A stretch of 64,000 bases of DNA. Origin: Zingiber officinale (Eukaryota > Streptophyta > Magnoliopsida > Zingiberales > Zingiberaceae). The DNA is taken from positions 92,284,984 to 92,348,983 of the forward strand of contig NC_056005.1 in NCBI RefSeq assembly GCF_018446385.1. Direction: 5' to 3'. Under the pieces are notes generated by a model. The model had not been told where the DNA came from. It was given only the letters and a program-made list of their open reading frames with translations, and made no database searches. Position 1 is the first letter of the stretch; each line of letters starts with the position of its first letter. The translations under genes were made by a program, and so were the position numbers. Shown here one piece after another: positions 10,711-23,799 of the stretch.

Positions 10711-13700
10711 TCTCCCACTCGTCCAAGGTAAGTCACTAAGACTAGTTCATTCAGGTTAGTCACTAAGACTAGTTAGTCACAAAAACTAAATAAGTCACAT
10801 AGACTATTTGAGAATTTAGTCACATAGACCATATTAGAATATCCAATTCATGCTTAGAGAAAATGATTCGTGCAACAACAAGCACACTGAGCGATAGTTG
10901 CTAAGAAGATTGTTACACCTTACATAGTCGCTCTCTGAGCGATCAATACTAACAAAGTTGTTACGCTTAGTCGCTCCAATAAATTAGAGACACACTCTGC
11001 ATGACATATAACCTCTTTCCTGGTGGCACATAGCCTTTATTCAGGATTCATCCAATCTCCCAGTGGCACACAACTATTATCTTGGATATATCCATGTTTT
11101 GATATTTACCTGGATTAAATAATTTTTATTTACATCAATATGAACATCTCTAATCCCTTATAATGACCATTATATCAAGAGCATGTTCCATATCCAATAC
11201 TCACATTCATTTCTATACATAATAAAAATGAGTTGACTAGTGAATAACATCTAATTAATGATGTAAATATATTTAATCTTCCTTTTTAGCTAGAATCTAT
11301 TCATACTAATCAGTCGCTTTCCTAGTTATGCTCCATAGATCGAATCATACATAGTCATAGGATACAGGCTAAAGTAGCAGACATTGATTAGAACTTCAAG
11401 TAAACAGCTAAACAGTCATTAAGGTAAAAAATTAAGATTAACTTATAATCTCAAAGATCTCATATAGTAGAGAAATAGGGATCCATTCTCCTACTACCTT
11501 TATTGTCGCAATAGCACATGTGATATAAATCACATGTTACGATGTTATTCTCTTTACTAAAAAGAGTGCATGTTTTTCTCAAATTTAATATCATACAAAT
11601 TTTGATCTAAACATACCTAATGTCTAATCCTGAATTCAACATATGAATTCTAATCTGACCTTTAACATGTTCAATAAATGGTGGGTTCATTTAGTTCGAT
11701 CATTATTAACACATAAATGATCTCATCTTGACACAATTATCAAGGTGATCTCAACTTATGGATCTGTCTCTAATTTCGGCTACATAAGTTATTCCATAAG
11801 TAACAGTCTTACCTCTATTTGTACTTAACAAACATAGATGATTGCCCATGTGAGTGGACCAATCTCAATCTGCCAACATGCTCACCGAGATCTTATATGA
11901 ATGTAACAAATACAACATATACATTGAATAAATTATGACAAATGACACAATCAAATCATAAAGTCTGATTGTTATTTCAATATTGTTACATTTTACGAAG
12001 TCCCAAAGACTTTGCATATTCTTTAAATGACTCTTTAGTCATTAGCTTAGTAAAAGGATCTGCAAGCATAGCACGTGTAGGGACATACTCAAGAATTACT
12101 TTTCTTTTAGCCACAATATCCCTCATAAAATTATATTTAATTTCTATATGCTTGCCTTTACTGTGATATTTGGGATCATTGGAAAAACCTATTGCAGCTT
12201 GACTGTCACAGTAGATAGTTACTTGACTCCCACTATCCTCAGTAATTTTCAGATGCTTCAGGAACCTTCTCAACCAGACTGCTTCTTGCACAACTACTGA
12301 ACATGCCACATATTTAGCTTCCATAGCCGACAAAGCTACACAAGCTTGTTTCTTACTGTTCCAAGAGATGGTGCCACCATTCAGCAAGAATGCATAGCCT
12401 GATGTGGATTTTCTATCATCCAGATCCTCAACCCAATCTGTATCTGAATAATCTTTCACACTCATATCTGATCCTTAAAAATAGAGATAATAATCTGCTG
12501 TTGTTTTCAGATATCTGAATATCCTTTTCACCGCCTTCCAGTGTCTTGGTCCTGGGTTTGATTGGAAGCGATTGACCAAACCCACAACATAGCTGATATC
12601 AGGATGTGTACACAACATAGTGTACATCAAACTACCAATAGCACTGACATATAATTTTTTATTCATCTCAGCTATTTCCTCTAGAGTTTTAGGGCACATA
12701 CTCTTGCTCAAAACAATACCTTTCACAATAAGTGTATGTTCTACGTTACAATTTGACATGCTAAAATGATTTATCATCTTATTTATATAAGACTCTTGTG
12801 ACAGACCCAAAAGTCTTTAAGGACGATCTCTTATTATCTTCACTCCTAAGATGTATTCAACTTCTCCTATATCTATTGTATCAAATTGTGATGACAGTCA
12901 CTTCTTGACTTCATTCACATATCCTATGTTATTTCTAGCTATCAGCATATCATCAACATGTAATGATAAAATGACATACTTTTCTTTTTCCCTTTTCAGG
13001 AAAACACAATGATCTATCTCGAAACCATAAGATAAAACAACTTCGTTAAATCTTATGTTCCATTATCTTAACGCTTGCTTGAGCCCATATATAAACTTTC
13101 TAAGTTACATACTTTCTGCTTTTGGCCTTCAGCAATGAAACCTTCTGGCTGAACTATATGGATTTCTTCGTTAAGATCACCATTAAGGAAAGCGAATTTT
13201 ACATCCATTTAATGTAATTTCAAGCCATAATGTGTCACAAAGTCCAAAATAACTCATATTGACATAAATTTCACTACGGGAGAAAATGTCTCTTCAAAGT
13301 CAATACCCTCCATTTGGGTATATCCTTTTACAACTAAACAAGCTTAGTATCTGTTAATCAATCCATCAGTTTTCCTCTTTATTTTGAGAATCTACTTATT
13401 CCCAATAGCCCTTTAGCCCGGAGGAAGATCGACTAAGTCTCAAACATGATTCTAAATGATGGACTCCATCTCTTTAACCATTGTAGCCTTCCATTTTTCT
13501 CTAACTTTACATCCTAATGCTTCCTCAATGGATTGAGGTTCGTTGTCATTAATTGGAAGTGTAATCAATGTCTCATTCTCAATATCAAACCTCTTCTTAG
13601 GTTTGATCTTATGAACAATTCTTTGTAAGTTGGGCTATTGAGAAGTCAACTCATGACTCAGCATATCACTCTCACTCGGTTGACTAAACTCAGGTATCCA

Positions 13701-16700
13701 TTTTGGCATCTCTCTTATTGATAATATCTCATCCTCCTCAAATAGAGGAATATTTTTATCAACATCACCTCTGATTGGGAACTCTGTTTCGAGAAAAGTC
13801 ACATCTCTCGAGTCTATTTTGGAGATGATTCCATCTAATTACTCACCTATGAAAACATAACCTTTGGAGGTCTCATGATATCTTATAAAGATACATTTCT
13901 TACCCCTCAGTCCCAGTTTTCCATACTTGTGAGAACTATTATAAACATAAGCAGTTGATCCTCAGGGTCTCAAATTACTTAAATATGGTTTTATGTCTGT
14001 CCAACGTTCATATGGGGTAGATAAAACTGACTTTGAAGACACTTTGTTAAGTATATAGATTGTAGTTAATAATGTATCTCCCCAATAGGAGATTGACAAA
14101 TTAGTCTGTGACATTATAGACCTAACCATTTCAAGAAAAGTCCTATTTCTTCTTTCAACTATCCCATTTTGCTGTGGAGTTCTAGGGATTGTCAGTTGTC
14201 TTATAATCCCTCTATCATTACATATTATCTTGAACATATCAGACTAATATTCCCCTCCACGGTCAGTGTGTAAAGTCTTAACTTTATATTTCGTTTGATT
14301 CTCAACTTCGTTTATATAATGAATAAAGCAATCCAATGCTTCATATTTATGAGAAATCAAATATACATGATCGAACTGAGAGAAATCATCAATAAATGTA
14401 ATGAAATTGGAAGCTCCATGTCTAGCCTTCGCATTCATTGGACCACAAATATCCGAATGAATTAACTGGAATATTGATTCAGATCTAATAATCTTACCAA
14501 ATGGTTTTCTAGTTATTTTTCCAGCAAGACAATGCTCACATATGGACAAGTGAATCTTAGCTCGAGTGCCCATTAGACCCTCTCTAGCCAACCGATTCAT
14601 GCGTTCTTATTCTATGTGTCCTAATCTAGCATACCAAATCTCATCAGTTATATCTGCATCATTAGTTAAAACAATGCTTGAAAAAATAACCATGAATAGC
14701 ATAATTGACATTTGGTTCTACATCAACAACCATAAAACTATTTGTTAAAAAATCATGTCCGATTAACACTGAGTCAATCTTAAGTTCAACACACCGACTG
14801 TAAAAATTAATAGAATACCCTAAATCAAGAAGACACGTAACAGAAACAAGATTCCATCGAATTTCAGGAGTATACAGGACATTATATAGAAACAAAACAC
14901 TACCACCATAGAGGTTGAGTTTGCAAGTGTTGACTCCTTTAACTTCAACTCTTGCATTATTTCCTACATAGATCCACTTGTTGTCAGCTGGTACCCGACG
15001 ATACTTAACAAATGTAACTTGTTCCTAAGCTACATGGTTGGTTGCTCCTGAATCTATAATCTACAAAGGATAAGAATTAGCTAACAACACTGAACTAGCA
15101 ACAAATGCTCAAGAAAAGAAGACACACTTGGATTTACCTTTTTCAGCTCAGTGCACTCTTGAGCGAAGTGACCCTTCTTGCCATAGTTAAAACAAGTCAA
15201 CTTGTTTTTAAGTTTATTTCCAATCTTCTTTACTATCTTTTTGATTGGGCCCTGTCCCACAACAGTAGCTTCTCTCTTCTTTCCCTTCCCTTTCTTGAAC
15301 CTTTTCTTTTTCATGGATCTAGATGATCCAACAGAACCTACAACCATATAGGCTTGCCCAGAAATCCTTGCGAATTCAACTCTCTCCGCCTCCAATTCTA
15401 CATGGCGTGAGACATCAGTAAAAGTCTTGATATTCTCACTGTGAGTTAGGGTCTGCTTCATGGTCTCCTAATAATCTGGAAGTGAACAAATAACTTCTTA
15501 AACCTGTTGTTCATCGGTTAACTCATGACCAGCAGTTTTAAGATCCCAAATCATATTCGACATCTCCCTGAGGTGTTGAACTATTGATACATTTGGACGC
15601 TTCTTGTAGTTGTCAAACTTGATTGTCAGCTGTCGAAGCTTGCTCAAACTTACTCCACTGTATTTTTCTTTAAGGGCTACCCAAACTACATGAGCTAAAA
15701 GATACAACTCATACTTAAAACCTAGGTCATCTACTATTGAACTAATCAATATGCCCTTTGCAGGGGAGTCAATTTTCTTCCATGCCTTATAGGCATCAAG
15801 ATCTCATCTGTGTTGTACAGTGGGGCCATCTACAGGTTCTACCATAACCTGATTTACAACCTCCAGAACTTCTTGTTCCTCAAATACATATTGTATCTTG
15901 AGGTATCAGATCTTATAGTTATCCCTATTAAGTTTTTCATCCTTGTTGAGTTCAACTATAATATTTTTTGTTGTCATAATCTATCATAAATAAACACATT
16001 ATTTAGTATTCAGTGTAATTCATATACATGCAATTTATGATTGAATCAATACTAATTTGAGTTGGTTTACAAAATCAAGTGACAACAATGTCGTCACTCG
16101 TCATTCGTATAACCAATCAAATCAATATTAATCAATTCTATTACACACATCTCAACAAAAGAACTAATCATTTATAATATTATAATTTCTTTAATTAAAT
16201 GAATTGATCATTTAATAAATCATGATTAATTTAATTAAATGAACTGATCATTTAATAAAAATGAATTAATCATGTCGAGTAAATAGCATAAATAAATGAA
16301 CATATCATTAATATAAAATTATGCTGCATATTGTTAACATATAACTAACTAACATGAACGAAATGGACTAATATTATTCACATATAATGGAAATAACAAT
16401 AACAAAAGTCTAATAAACTAGATAGGCTACTACTACTCCCACTAGGACATACACTAGTGCAGTGGTCAACATTATTCATTTCAGTCTAGACTCATTTGGG
16501 GTAATCTCAGGTAGGACAACTTTAGGATTCTTTATTGGATCCACAATTGGATCCTCCTCAATCATTTCTGAGTCCTCTTCTAACTCTTCAGGATTCGCTT
16601 CAGTCATATGGTGAAGTAGTTCCTCACATAATACTGTGTAACGCGTCCTTGATGACACCCCTAAATATATTCTTCTATCATCCTAGGATTTTTTTTGGCA

Positions 16701-17160
16701 ATGAATGCATTAAAACTCAGATTCTATAACTGTTTAGGACTGGAAACTCTTCTCGCTCAAGTCCCCAAAATAGATCATCAAGTCGTCCAACGTGTCCATC
16801 GATTCCATAAGTAGAGTTATACTCTATCTCCTAAATTTCCTCCCTAAGATGATTTCGACGCACTTCGCGACGAGGAATGTGGTAATCGTCTCTGTCATCT
16901 GAAAAATTAAAATTAAATAAGTCAGTACAAAACTGACTAACCAATACAAAACTGGCTTAATTCAATTTATACAGGCATAGTACCAACATAATAAATCAAG
17001 AAAAATAAATTTTCTCGATTTTCAGGAGTCTAAGTCAACTGACCCATTAGATCGGTTGATTAGGAATTCAGATCCTAAGTTGGGTCCATTATCCACAATT
17101 AGAACTGATCTAACTGGATAGGGATCTTTGTACCTATGTTCTGTTACCATTTGATCTAAG
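10384..17160 (-). mobile_element. Old, broken Ty1/Copia retrotransposon
   Basis: A Copia element in minus orientation. Gag starts near 15,977, and a CCHC knuckle of the form CFNYGKKGHFAQEC lies near 15,170. The integrase region with HTDRGGEY and TPQQNGIVERRNRT lies at about 13,960-14,600. Reverse transcriptase and RNase H lie at about 11,986-13,250, with VALSAMEAKYVA and KHIEIKYNFMRD near the end. Gag before integrase before reverse transcriptase is the Copia order. A degenerate methionine-tRNA primer site may lie near 17,140-17,153. The element is a fossil with something like ten breaks. A 3' LTR is proposed at 10,384-10,710, but no matching 5' LTR is seen, so the right boundary is approximate. 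Confidence 0.8.
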
Positions 17161-17172
17161 TCCATGTTGGTC

Positions 17173-17375
17173 CCCTCGGGGCGGTGCGATGGTTAAGGCA
17201 TGGGGTGTTGCCACATGAAGTCTTGGGGTCGAAACTCGGCGTGATCGAGCATGACCACCCCCATGTCTTAACCATTTGCACTAATGGCTAGTAGCCACCC
17301 GTGATTTACCTCCTCCGTGTTGGCCTAGGGACGGGTTGGCGGGGGCGCTGGGGGCGAGCGAATCGCCTTTTGTCA
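17173..17375 (+). mobile_element. tRNA-derived SINE with target-site duplication
   Basis: A compact element of about 200 bp. It contains a box A-like GGTGCGATGGTTAAGG (17,182-17,197) and a box B-like GGGGTCGAAACTCGG (about 17,225-17,239), and it ends in a short T run (CGCCTTTT). Imperfect flanking repeats CATGTTGGTC (17,163-17,172) and CATGTTAGTC (17,376-17,385) match at nine of ten positions and look like the target duplication. The layout resembles monocot Au-like SINEs, but the family name is not proven. Confidence 0.7.
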
Positions 17376-17385
17376 CATGTTAGTC

Positions 17386-18240
17386 AATTTCAGACTTATT
17401 GATCAAACTCAGGTCCGTTTGATCAAACCAATGCTCATTTCTTTAAGTCTGACCAATTAGAACAAATCTAATCATTTAATCATATTAGCTCCAAGCCAAA
17501 TTAAATAACCGAAATTGATTCGGGTTTGGATCAAATTGGTTCGGTTAAACCAACTAATGGTTTAATTTAAATGGGGTCTAATTCTAATTAACTTTAAACT
17601 AATCCCATTTAAACTTGAACCCAGTTCAAGTGAACAAAATTTATTGCATTAAATTGTAAAATACGGTAATAAATAATAATTAAATAATAAGGTTTAATTG
17701 ATGAAAAATCTTAACGGAATTTTTAGAAATTTTTCTGGAATTAATCGGAGCTCGTACGACGCATTTAGAGGGGATACCCTTATTGGGCTGTAAGAAAGCC
17801 TATTCGGAATACCCATTTAAGGTGGGAGTTGATTGATTTCAATTAACCTAAGTCTAATATATATAAACCTAGGTTTTGTTTTTATTTTTGTTTTTTCTCT
17901 CTTTTCCTTTTATCTCCTCCCGATCCCCAAATCCGACGCCGAAGCCCTTGCCCGTGCCCTAGCTACCCCCACCGCGCCGAGCTTCTTCTTCCCCGTCAAT
18001 CTCTCCCTCTTGCGATTCACCTCCTTTGCCGGGCTCTCCCTCCTTCACTCTCCCTCGCACGAGCCCCAGTCGTCGGCCTCTCCTCCTCACGCGAGCAACA
18101 CAGCCGGTGATCCTTCTTCCTCGTGCGAGCGCCCTAGTCATCGAATCCTCTCGCCCTCGAGCGTCGCTGCCTTTGCCGACGCCGTTGACCTGGTGAGTCA
18201 TTGTCTTTTTTCCCGACCTTGAGCAAGTACATGTCTATAT
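17386..18240 (+). repeat. LTR-like promoter segment, copy 2
   Basis: A related copy of the segment at 1-690, here on the plus strand. It has an AT-rich block at 17,640-17,720, GGAATACCCATTTAAGGTGG at about 17,807-17,826, a TATA-like ATATATATAAACC near 17,857-17,869, a CT-rich leader, and then GC-rich sequence to about 18,220. This looks like the U3-TATA-leader part of a gypsy-type LTR. An open frame of 129 residues starting at 17,833 is low-complexity and shows no domain, so I do not call it a gene. Element ends were not found. Confidence 0.35.
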
Positions 18241-18872
18241 GATGATGTGAGATCCTTAGGGTAGAGGATAAGAGCTTAGGTGAGTCTGGTAAGCATGTCG
18301 AGGATGTGTGATTTTTTCTATAAAAATGCATGCTCTATTACATTTTCAAATAATTTATCAAGATTTTTTTTTTGAAGATGGAAAGTATTTTTAAACAATT
18401 TTTTTTCAAAAATTTAACTTTTTTATAAAATAATTTTTTACTGCTTATATGAAATTCATAACTTCGTGAAATTTTTTTCATAACTTTGGATATTTCTGCT
18501 TCACTATTGTAAAAAAAAATCAAAATTTTTGAACAATTAAATGTAATTCTAATAATATTTTCCAAAAATTGGTTATATATTACAAAAATCTAGATTTTTA
18601 AAATTTAAATTTGATGATTTTTCCAGATGATAGTCACTATATTTTTATCTCTTAGATTTTTTAAATATTGTGGTGAAGAAAGTGGCGGCAACGGTGTAAA
18701 ATGTGGAAGCAAAAACTGTAGACTAGGGTTCATGGCAGAAAATGATTTTTTTTTTATCTATTTAATGCATGCTGTGAAGAATGACATAGAATGCTTGATT
18801 ATTAAAAAAAATCATTTTATATTTTCATAATTAAATTCGATGCATGCATAAATGAAATGTTGATTTTATTTA

Positions 18873-19860
18873 TGTCACACCCTAGGTAGTCCCTGTATGA
18901 AGAAATTTCAGCAGCATCTCTCCTGTACGGGTGACAATCTGAAGTATTTTTACATACAAAATATATATCAGCCACATACGGTTAGGATATATACACAACC
19001 ACGCAGTTTATATCATCAGCCCACTCGGCTGGAACAAAATAATTACAACCACACAGTTTAATAGGCTTACACGGCTGAAAGTAAACACACAACAACGTAA
19101 ACGTAGCGGAAAAACACCAAACAATAAGAACGTAAGACCAACAACGACACTAACAAAAATACCTGTAACCACCAGACTAAACTCCAAAAATCCATAGTGA
19201 CTTGTTCAAAAGCAAAATACGCAAAGTTAACATGTCACCCAAACAGTAACAAAATCCAAAAAGAAAACTATCCTCGAGTGTGACGTGGGACTGGCAGCCG
19301 AGACTCTCCAAGCAACTTCTCAATTATCTACCTGCTACCTGGTGAAAGAAAATCATTTTGCGGGGTGGTGAGTATTGGAACTCAGCGGGTAAAGAAAGAT
19401 AGTGCATGAACATAATAAACAAATAGAGAATGAGCCAAGAGTATACAATCTCATAAGAGGAAATAGCAGATACTACAATAGAATCAAAATAAATGCTCAT
19501 ACCTAAAACCATATCCTAGGCTAGGTATAGTAGGTCAGAACTGGAACTAATCTGCTACCGTACTGCTCATAACTACAGAGGTAATAAGCAAGGTATATAC
19601 AACTTTCCAATGACTAAACATCTACAATGAGAATATATCTCAACACAAGTAAGCATATCAACATATGTGAACAACAGCAGTAAGTAAGCAATAACAGCAT
19701 ATATATAGACAGCAGCAGCCAAAACAAATATAATAACAACAACATATATACGGATGGTCACCCCTACCCACCTCTCTGCACCACGACCCCTGTATGGTAG
19801 AGAGGTCGGATCGATGACAACTGTACCACCCAAAGACCGCCAATATCGTTAGCAAAAATA
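18873..19860 (-). repeat. LTR-like fragment, probably Ty3/gypsy
   Basis: Begins TGTCACACCCTAGG on the plus strand, so on the minus strand it ends in GGGTGTGACA, a common terminus of plant gypsy LTRs. The right part, around 19,755-19,830, contains a CACGACCC...GAGAGGTCGGATCGATGACAAC block that has the feel of gypsy LTR sequence. No coding domains, primer site or partner LTR were found. It may be a solo LTR or a piece. The preceding 18,240-18,872 is AT-rich with nothing recognised. Confidence 0.3.
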
Positions 19861-22547
19861 ACTCTATGAAATAATTTTAAATTAAAAAATATGAATTTTG
19901 TTAAAAAAAATTATAGAAAATTAAGACAACGGTAAAAAAAATTGAAAGTTTTTCTATAGATGAATATTGAATTCCTCTTTCTCAAAAAAATTAGAATCAA
20001 ATTATTTTCAAACAGAAATTATACCAAAAAATTATTTTATCAATTCTAAGCAAGAAAAAAATATTAAATCAATTCAAATGTAAGACATGCATAAAAATTC
20101 AATCAAGCATGATTTTGGAACTCAAAATAGTTTATTTCCTACTGATTAATTACAAATTTTCTAAGGATATATTTTGGTGAAAACTTTTCAATTTGGTCTT
20201 TATGATATCTAAAATATCAATTAAGTTTTGAATTATTTTTATAATTTGAAGGAATAAAGTTGAACATGCCAAATTTTTCAAATTTTATATTTGTTTTTTT
20301 AAATCTTCATTTTCTATTTTTCGTTTGTCGAAATCTTACCATCCACAAGATGTTACTAGAGTTTCTTTTAAATTATCATTTTCTTTTAATAATTTTTTAT
20401 TCTTAATTTCTAATTTATAGGAAGTTTTGGATAGGATTTCTATAAATTTGTACAACTTATTAGGAGCCAGAGACCGTACCTGACTTACCTTGTCAATCTC
20501 TTGATCCGATGCTCCCTTGTAGTGCAACTTTCTTCTGACGTTGCTCTCCCTTCATCGATGCTCTCGATGTTCATTGCGAAAGAGCTTGCTTTGTCTTATT
20601 CTTCTTCTTAGTTACTTGCCATCAGTGCAAGTCCGACATAGGCTTCGATTTTTTATTCTGGTAAAGTTTTATCCCATGTTGCTTTTAGGTTCTTGTGCCT
20701 TTTCTGGGTTGGTCTTTTGTCCTTGCTCTTGTCATTGTTCTTGTCCTTGTTCTTCAATTTTGGATAGTTATCTTTCATGTGCCATTCTTCATTGCAGTGA
20801 TAGCATCTTACTTTTCTTTTCCTCATTTTACCCTGCACTTTACTAAACTTATTAGTTTTAAATAACTTTTTAAATTTCCTTACCATGAATGTTGTTTCGT
20901 CATCATTAAGGGATGTCTCAGAATCTGGTTCGTCCATTTTTGTCTTTAGGGCAATGTTCTTCTTCGTCTTCATTTCTAGCTCTGCATTTCTAGATTTGTG
21001 AATTTTAAATGTCGAAAATAACTCCTCTATATCACTTACCTCTAAGTCCCTAGAGATGAAATATGCATCTACTAGGGTTGACCATTCAGGAGTCCTAGGA
21101 AATGTGTTAAGCGCATACCTTAGTGAATCTCGGTTGGTTACCTTTTCTTTGATATTTATGAGTCCGGTGATGAGTTCCTTGATTCTTGAGTGGAGGTTTA
21201 CGACGATTTCTCCTTCTTCTAACCGGACGTTGCAGATCTGGTTCCAAAGTAGGTCTCATCTCGTGAGTTTGGCTTCAGACGTACCTTCGTGTAGCTCCAA
21301 GAACTTCTCCCAAAGTTCTTTTGTTGATTCATAAGTGTCGATTCTGTTAACTTCTTGCGGAGGTTGCACGCTTAATAGATGAAATTCGACTCGTCCATTT
21401 GCTACGAAGTTTGTTTGCTCCTTCTTAGTCCATTGATATTCTTTTTTGTCATTCGATGCTACAAAACCATACTTCAAAATTAGTAATAAATCAAAGTCTG
21501 TTTTGAAGAATACCTTTATCTTTCTTTTCCAAATCGTGAACTCCCCCTCTAATTTAGGCGAGTAGATGCTCGGTCCGACCATCTCTTGTGTTTCTGTAGG
21601 CGGTTAGTTCTCCTGAAGCGACCTCGCTCTGATACCACTTGTTGGTCTCTTGCGGTCGACAAGAGGGGGGTGAATTGCCCTACATAAAAAAAACAAATAA
21701 AACACTTTCCTAAAAACTTATAGCTTTATTAAAACAAACACATGTAAGAAAAAGAAATAAGAAGTAAATTAACTAAAGATAGAGGCACGGAAGAAATTAC
21801 TTGGTTTGTAATAAGAGGATTACTAATACAAGACAATTAAAACTCACTATCAAAATCTCCTTTAGACAGAGAAACTTCTTATAGCGTTGACAGCTCACAC
21901 AGTAGTAGAACAGACAAAATCAGGATTGTATTTATAGCACTGATCCGGACACCTGGAAGGAATCCGGATGCCTAGAGGTGGATAAAATTTTATCCACGAC
22001 TCAACAAATCGCGATAGCTCGGTAAAAGATAACTTTTCTAGTTTGGGCGCCCGAACCGAGCTAAACTAGCCCTCGACTAGGGCATGCACCCGGGGCACCC
22101 TGGCTGCCTCGGGTGATCCGGGCGCTCGGAGTCCACGCACCCAGAGTCCGAGTGCCCGGAGTAGAGTCAACTTCCAGTTGACATTCTGTCTAGGTCTTTC
22201 GCTCCAGTTCCGCTCGCCTGAGTAATTTCTGCCATCCGGAATAGGCCTCACCCGAACCCATTTTCCGGCCTTCTTGAGTAACCTTCCGTTCCGGCTTCTT
22301 GTCCCTCGGAACGTCGTGCGCTTTCTTCTCGTCTGCTAGTGTACTCTTCCAGAGCACCTCGTCCTTCGGATACACTGAGCCCGTCGGCTCTCTCCCGTGC
22401 TATCCTTCTCGCTAGCTATGTCTTTTGCTCGACTTTCTATGCTTCTAAGTTCCTGCACGCTTAGACACAAGGCATCAAAAGATAACAGGACCTAACTTGA
22501 CTTGGTTGATCACATCAAAACTACCATGGGGTACTTACACAAATCCT
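19861..22547 (-). mobile_element. Old gag-only LTR element (family C), partial
   Basis: A minus-strand element related to family B further right. The LTR is 21,640-22,547. The primer site complementary to the methionine tRNA end (TGGTATCAGAGC on the minus strand) is at 21,626-21,637. Gag starts at about 21,582 with the family pattern WKRKIKVFFKTDF, has a CCHC-type knuckle near 20,800, and shows DKVSQVR and a coiled coil near 20,480. No protease, integrase or reverse transcriptase follows. It is a broken fossil with several breaks and no left LTR. It is clearly older than the family A and B copies. Confidence 0.7.
21640..22547 (-). repeat. 5' LTR of family C element
   Basis: Starts TGTTGGTCTC beside the primer site. 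It keeps the family-B-like phrase TTGGTTGATCACATCAAAACTACCA near its other end (22,503-22,534). Length is about 908 bp, the same as the B LTRs. A TATA box (CTATAAATAC, minus strand) lies at 21,928-21,937, and a GC-rich repeated-motif cluster lies upstream of it at 21,944-22,165. Confidence 0.65.
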
Positions 22548-22908
22548 ATGGAATTATTACATCGAAAATTAGATCCCTGCTCTTATATTTCAATCTATCA
22601 CCCTAACTCGATTATGCCTGTGGAGCTTGCCACTTAGAATATAATAACAATATCACATGTAAATACTAATTGTGCCACTCCATGAGGGCAATCACTTAGC
22701 ATATATTTGTGCAAAAGGTCATATACTAAATCCAGCCGCCCCACACGGCCGCCCCCATATCTATATGTAGGAAGGTAAATCAAGAAATCGAGCAGATCAC
22801 CATATGGGAGGGTATTTTCATCAGCTTCGTCAGAAATCGACCCTTATCCATTTCTGCAAATCTGTCATGTAATGACCAACTCGATTATGCCTTCAGACAA
22901 GTTAGTAA
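22548..22908. other. Spacer, no gene recognised
   Basis: Noncoding. The phrase AACTCGATTATGCCT occurs twice (about 22,606 and 22,887), hinting at an old repeat. Nothing else is recognised. Confidence 0.35.
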
Positions 22909-23584
22909 GGCTACGTTTAGTAGGAGGTAATCTACCTTTTAATATAATCAAGATTACATTCCAATATTGATTACTTTATTTGGTACCGTCTTAAAGTTGT
23001 AATGTAATATAATTGGATTACAAAAGGTAATAAAATATTTGAATCTTGATTAGAAGGCCAACACAATATAATCCAATTTCATTATGAGGTCATTGTTTAA
23101 CTAAAATTTAAATGTCAAATATACCCTAGTCCATTTTCAACATCAACCGGTCATCAACGTCGCTTCCACCGCCGCCGCTAGTCGTCGACCATCCGCCGTT
23201 GTCAGCCGCCGCTAGTCTTGCCAACCGCCACCTCCGACACAGTTGACAGCTGCCTCCCGGCACTGTCAGCCATTGCCTCCGGCCATCGGCCACCTCTGCC
23301 TCCGGCCACTAGTTGCCTCCACCTCTGCCTCCGGCCACCGACCGCCGACGTCGCTGCCACCATCGTCAGTCATCGACACCGCCGCCGATGCCAGTCGTTG
23401 CCGCCACCGATCATCGACATCGCAAGATATTTTTGTTATTTTATAATAATACGAATTACATTCCTTATAAAAAAATATTATATACCAAATAAAAAAATAT
23501 AATCATCTTTATAATCAAATATTACATATATTACATTACAAAATTTATTACATTACAAATTTGATTATATTACCAAACGTAATA
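22909..23584. mobile_element. MITE-like element with GC-rich insert (Harbinger-like ends)
   Basis: The left end GGCTACGTTTAGTA and the right end (reverse complement TATTACGTTTGGTA) form imperfect terminal inverted repeats 676 bp apart. They are flanked by TAA on both sides, a trinucleotide duplication expected of PIF/Harbinger-Tourist elements. The flanks are AT-rich, but the centre (about 23,140-23,420) is GC-rich with runs of CCGCCG and CCTCCGGCCA-type repeats, unlike the rest. The element is non-coding as far as I can see. Confidence 0.45.
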
Positions 23585-23763
23585 TAAAGGAGTAACTTAA
23601 AATATAGACAGTGATGAAATTATCACCTGGGCAGCTCTTCCAAATGTCCTCTACTGTTCAGAGAGGAGATAACTTATAAGAGTTTTTCAATAACAATGGC
23701 ACATGTAAAAAGGAATTGAAATAACTAACGAAATATGTCATATCTATTTGGAATTGATTCTGG

Positions 23764-23799
<36 letters not shown>

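Noticed and set aside
17833-18222. 129-residue plus-strand frame with Ser/Pro-rich tail
   Set aside because: Lies in the CT- and GC-rich leader of an LTR-like repeat, no domain, starts in the TATA-like region.
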